Assembly (NCBI GenBank): GCA_913774725.1
Contig: CAJYIG010000166.1
Location: 1-6,490, forward strand
Length of the DNA stretch: 6,490 bases
Direction of reading: 5' to 3'
Source: an uncultured Curtobacterium sp.
GTDB taxonomy: Bacteria; Actinomycetota; Actinomycetes; Actinomycetales; Microbacteriaceae
In this document: positions 4,709 through 6,490 of the stretch, piece by piece
Layout of the letters: the number at the start of each line of letters is the position of its first letter
How positions within the stretch are numbered: the stretch's first letter is position 1
Program-made: the position numbers and the translations under genes
Notes under the pieces: model-generated
Told to the model about the DNA's origin: nothing
Seen by the model: only the letters and a program-made list of their open reading frames with translations
Database searches by the model: none

Positions 4709-6490
4709 CCATCCCCTCGCTCGTCCGCGCCGAACTGGCGCGCCTCACCGCCACGCCGCTCGCCCGGCTGGCGTTCGTCGCCCTCATGGTGGTGCCGCTG
4801 CTCTACGGCGGCGCGTACCTGTGGGCGAACCGCGACCCGTACGCCAAGCTCGACCAGATCCCGGCCGCGATCGTCGACCAGGACGCCGGCGCGACGCTCG
4901 ACGGCGACCGGGTCGACTACGGCAGGGACGTCGCGAAGGAGGCCATCGACGGCGGCGACTTCAAGTGGACCGAGACGACCGCGGCCGACGCACGCTCCGG
5001 CGTGCGGAACGGCACCTACGACTTCGTCGTGACGATCCCGCACGACTTCTCCGAGCACCTGGTGTCGGCGCAGGGCGACGACCCGCAGCGGGCCGAACTC
5101 GTCATGACGACCGCGGACACGAACTCGTACCTGGCGTCGACCATCGCGGAGCAGGCGGGCAAGACCATGCGCACGGCCGTTGCCGAGCGGGTCGGCAAGC
5201 AGGCCGCGAAGACGCTGCTCGTCGGACTCGCCGACGTGCGGGACAGCCTGGGTGACGCCGTCGACGGGGCCGGGCAGCTGGCGTCGGGGGCGACCACGGC
5301 GGCCGACGGTGCAGCATCGCTGGCGACCGGGACCCAGCAGCTGTCGGCCGGTGCGTCGCAGCTCGCCTCCGGCACCGCGTCGTTGCCGTCGCAGACCGCG
5401 CAGCTGAACGACGGCGCGCAGCAGGTCGCCTCGGGCGCCTCGACCCTGGCCTCCGGCCTGCAGTCGGCACAGCAGCAGACCGCGTCGCTGCCGTCGCAGA
5501 CCGCGCAGCTGGACGAGGGCGCGCAGCGGGTCGCGGCGGGCAACGCCGCGCTCGCGGACAAGGTCGACGCGGCCAGCGCCGCCGTCGACGCGGTGCAGCC
5601 GATCGACGCGACCGCGGTGCTCGCCCAGATCACGGCGAACCTGCCCGAGGGTGCCACGATGACGCAGGCACAGCAGGACGCCATCACGAAGGCCGTCGGT
5701 GACGTGAACGGTGCCGGTGCTTCGGCCAAGCAGACCTACGCGGCGACGAAGTCCGCCGTCGACCAGCTCCGCGACGGGTCGGCGCAGGTCGCTGCCGGCA
5801 CGTCCGCGCTCGCTGCGGCGTCCCCGCAGCTGGCAGACGGCATCGCGTCGGCGTCGAGCGGTGCCTCGCAGCTGGCGTCGGGCTCGTCGCAGGTCGCCGC
5901 GGGCACGTCGAAGCTCGCCGCCGCGGCGCCCACGCTGTCCTCCGGCGCGGCCTCGCTGGCCGACGGTTCGGCGTCGGCGGCGTCGGGCGCCTCGTCGCTG
6001 TCCACCGGGTTGCAGTCGCTCGAGGACGGCTCGAAGGAGCTCGCCGCGAAGCTCGACCAGGGCCGCACGAAGATCCCGGCCTCCACCGCGTCGCAGCGCA
6101 ACTCGCAGGCATCCGTCATCTCGGACCCGGTGCAGGTCGGCGACGACAACGTGGCTGCGGCGTCGAACTACGGCGCCGGCCTCGCGCCGTTCTTCATCTC
6201 GCTCGCCGCGTGGATCGGCATGTACGCGCTGTTCCTCATCCTCAAGCCGATCTCGAAGCGGGCGATCACCGCGGTGCAGAAGCCGCTGCGCGTGGTGCTC
6301 GGCGGGTGGCTGACCCCGGCGCTCCTCGGGCTCGTGCAGATGGCGGCGCTGTTCCTGATCGTCCGGTTCGCGCTCGACCTCGACGTGGTGCACGCCGGGC
6401 CGACCGTGGCGGTCATGGTGCTCGCGTCGGCGACCTTCGCGGCGATCATCATGGCGCTCAACGTGCTGCTCGGCTCGGTCGGGCAGTTCC
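4705..6490 (+). CDS. YhgE/Pip family membrane protein, C-terminus cut by the window edge
   Basis: The first 595 residues are visible and the frame is open at the right edge. The N-terminal segment has a short cytoplasmic part, a membrane helix (about 21-41) and the PLLYGGAYLWANRDPYAKLD pattern with IPAAIVDQD (52-60) typical of YhgE/Pip and related ABC-2-type permeases. A large extracytoplasmic domain follows. Within it, residues about 180-465 are Ala/Ser/Gly/Gln-rich heptad repeats of the LxxGxxx kind, predicted to form a long helical or coiled-coil stalk. Further membrane helices lie at about 493-516, 530-556 and 568-593; family members usually have a few more. GTG 4705 overlaps the preceding stop (GTGA) and follows GGAGG (4693-4697) by 7 nt. 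Known relatives include Lactococcus Pip and B. subtilis YueB, which are phage receptors, and the EsaA component of type VII secretion. The cellular role here is unknown; export or envelope scaffolding is plausible. Confidence 0.9.
   Translation, partial: MTIPSLVRAELARLTATPLARLAFVALMVVPLLYGGAYLWANRDPYAKLDQIPAAIVDQDAGATLDGDRVDYGRDVAKEAIDGGDFKWTETTAADARSGVRNGTYDFVVTIPHDFSEHLVSAQGDDPQRAELVMTTADTNSYLASTIAEQAGKTMRTAVAERVGKQAAKTLLVGLADVRDSLGDAVDGAGQLASGATTAADGAASLATGTQQLSAGASQLASGTASLPSQTAQLNDGAQQVASGASTLASGLQSAQQQTASLPSQTAQLDEGAQRVAAGNAALADKVDAASAAVDAVQPIDATAVLAQITANLPEGATMTQAQQDAITKAVGDVNGAGASAKQTYAATKSAVDQLRDGSAQVAAGTSALAAASPQLADGIASASSGASQLASGSSQVAAGTSKLAAAAPTLSSGAASLADGSASAASGASSLSTGLQSLEDGSKELAAKLDQGRTKIPASTASQRNSQASVISDPVQVGDDNVAAASNYGAGLAPFFISLAAWIGMYALFLILKPISKRAITAVQKPLRVVLGGWLTPALLGLVQMAALFLIVRFALDLDVVHAGPTVAVMVLASATFAAIIMALNVLLGSVGQF
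5374..5541 (+). repeat. Internal duplication with 105-bp period in the YhgE/Pip gene
   Basis: A 63-bp segment at 5374-5436 recurs at 5479-5541 with about 57 of 63 bases identical, encoding residues 224-244 and 259-279 (both containing SLPSQTAQL). The offset is exactly 105 bp, that is 35 residues or five heptads. Because the copies are so similar at the DNA level, a recent duplication or recombination within the stalk is likely. Confidence 0.75.
5776..5970 (+). repeat. Second pair of 35-residue repeats in the YhgE/Pip stalk
   Basis: Residues from 358 (GSAQVAAGTSALAAA) and from 393 (GSSQVAAGTSKLAAA) form two related units. They begin at 5776 and 5881, again exactly 105 bp apart. The copies are less alike than the pair at 5374-5541, as expected for an older duplication with the same five-heptad unit. 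Confidence 0.65.

Noticed and set aside
4357..6393. 678-codon open frame on the minus strand opposite the YhgE/Pip gene
   Set aside because: It is also in codon register with the sense gene and is explained by the same codon bias. The translation is Arg-rich and low in complexity, and no start signal or family is visible.

Overview
The window is about 70% GC, with strongly GC-biased third codon positions and several GTG starts. The gene families present (a PA-domain subtilase and a TetR plus YhgE/Pip operon) suggest an actinobacterium, plausibly of the Microbacteriaceae (Curtobacterium-like). The taxonomic guess is inference from composition and gene content only. No RNA gene, insertion sequence, CRISPR array or integrase is visible.

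Layout: positions 3149 down to 1 on the minus strand hold the first 1049 codons of a large secreted S8 (subtilisin-like) serine protease. It has a signal peptide, an I9-like propeptide, a complete Asp/His/Ser triad split by a PA domain, and a long C-terminal beta-rich region that runs off the left edge. A 159-bp intergenic region (3150-3308), visibly poorer in GC than the genes, separates it from a divergent plus-strand operon. The operon contains a TetR-family regulator (3309-3995), a small ABC-ATPase-like protein whose catalytic motifs all appear degenerate (3992-4708), and the first 595 codons of a YhgE/Pip-family membrane protein (4705 to the right edge). The three operon genes overlap by 4 nt at each junction (ATGA, GTGA), so they are probably translationally coupled.

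The intergenic region carries two perfect inverted repeats. One overlaps the putative promoter of the TetR operon, which appears positioned to give a leaderless mRNA. The other lies just upstream of the protease in its promoter zone. The simplest model is that the TetR protein represses its own operon, and perhaps the protease, and that its ligand releases a membrane module built from the YhgE/Pip protein and the ABC-like partner. The most unusual element is that ABC-like partner. It keeps the recognisable framework of a nucleotide-binding domain but lacks Walker A, Q-loop, signature, Walker B and H-loop residues, while being intact and coupled in an operon. It therefore looks like a conserved pseudo-ATPase rather than a decaying gene.
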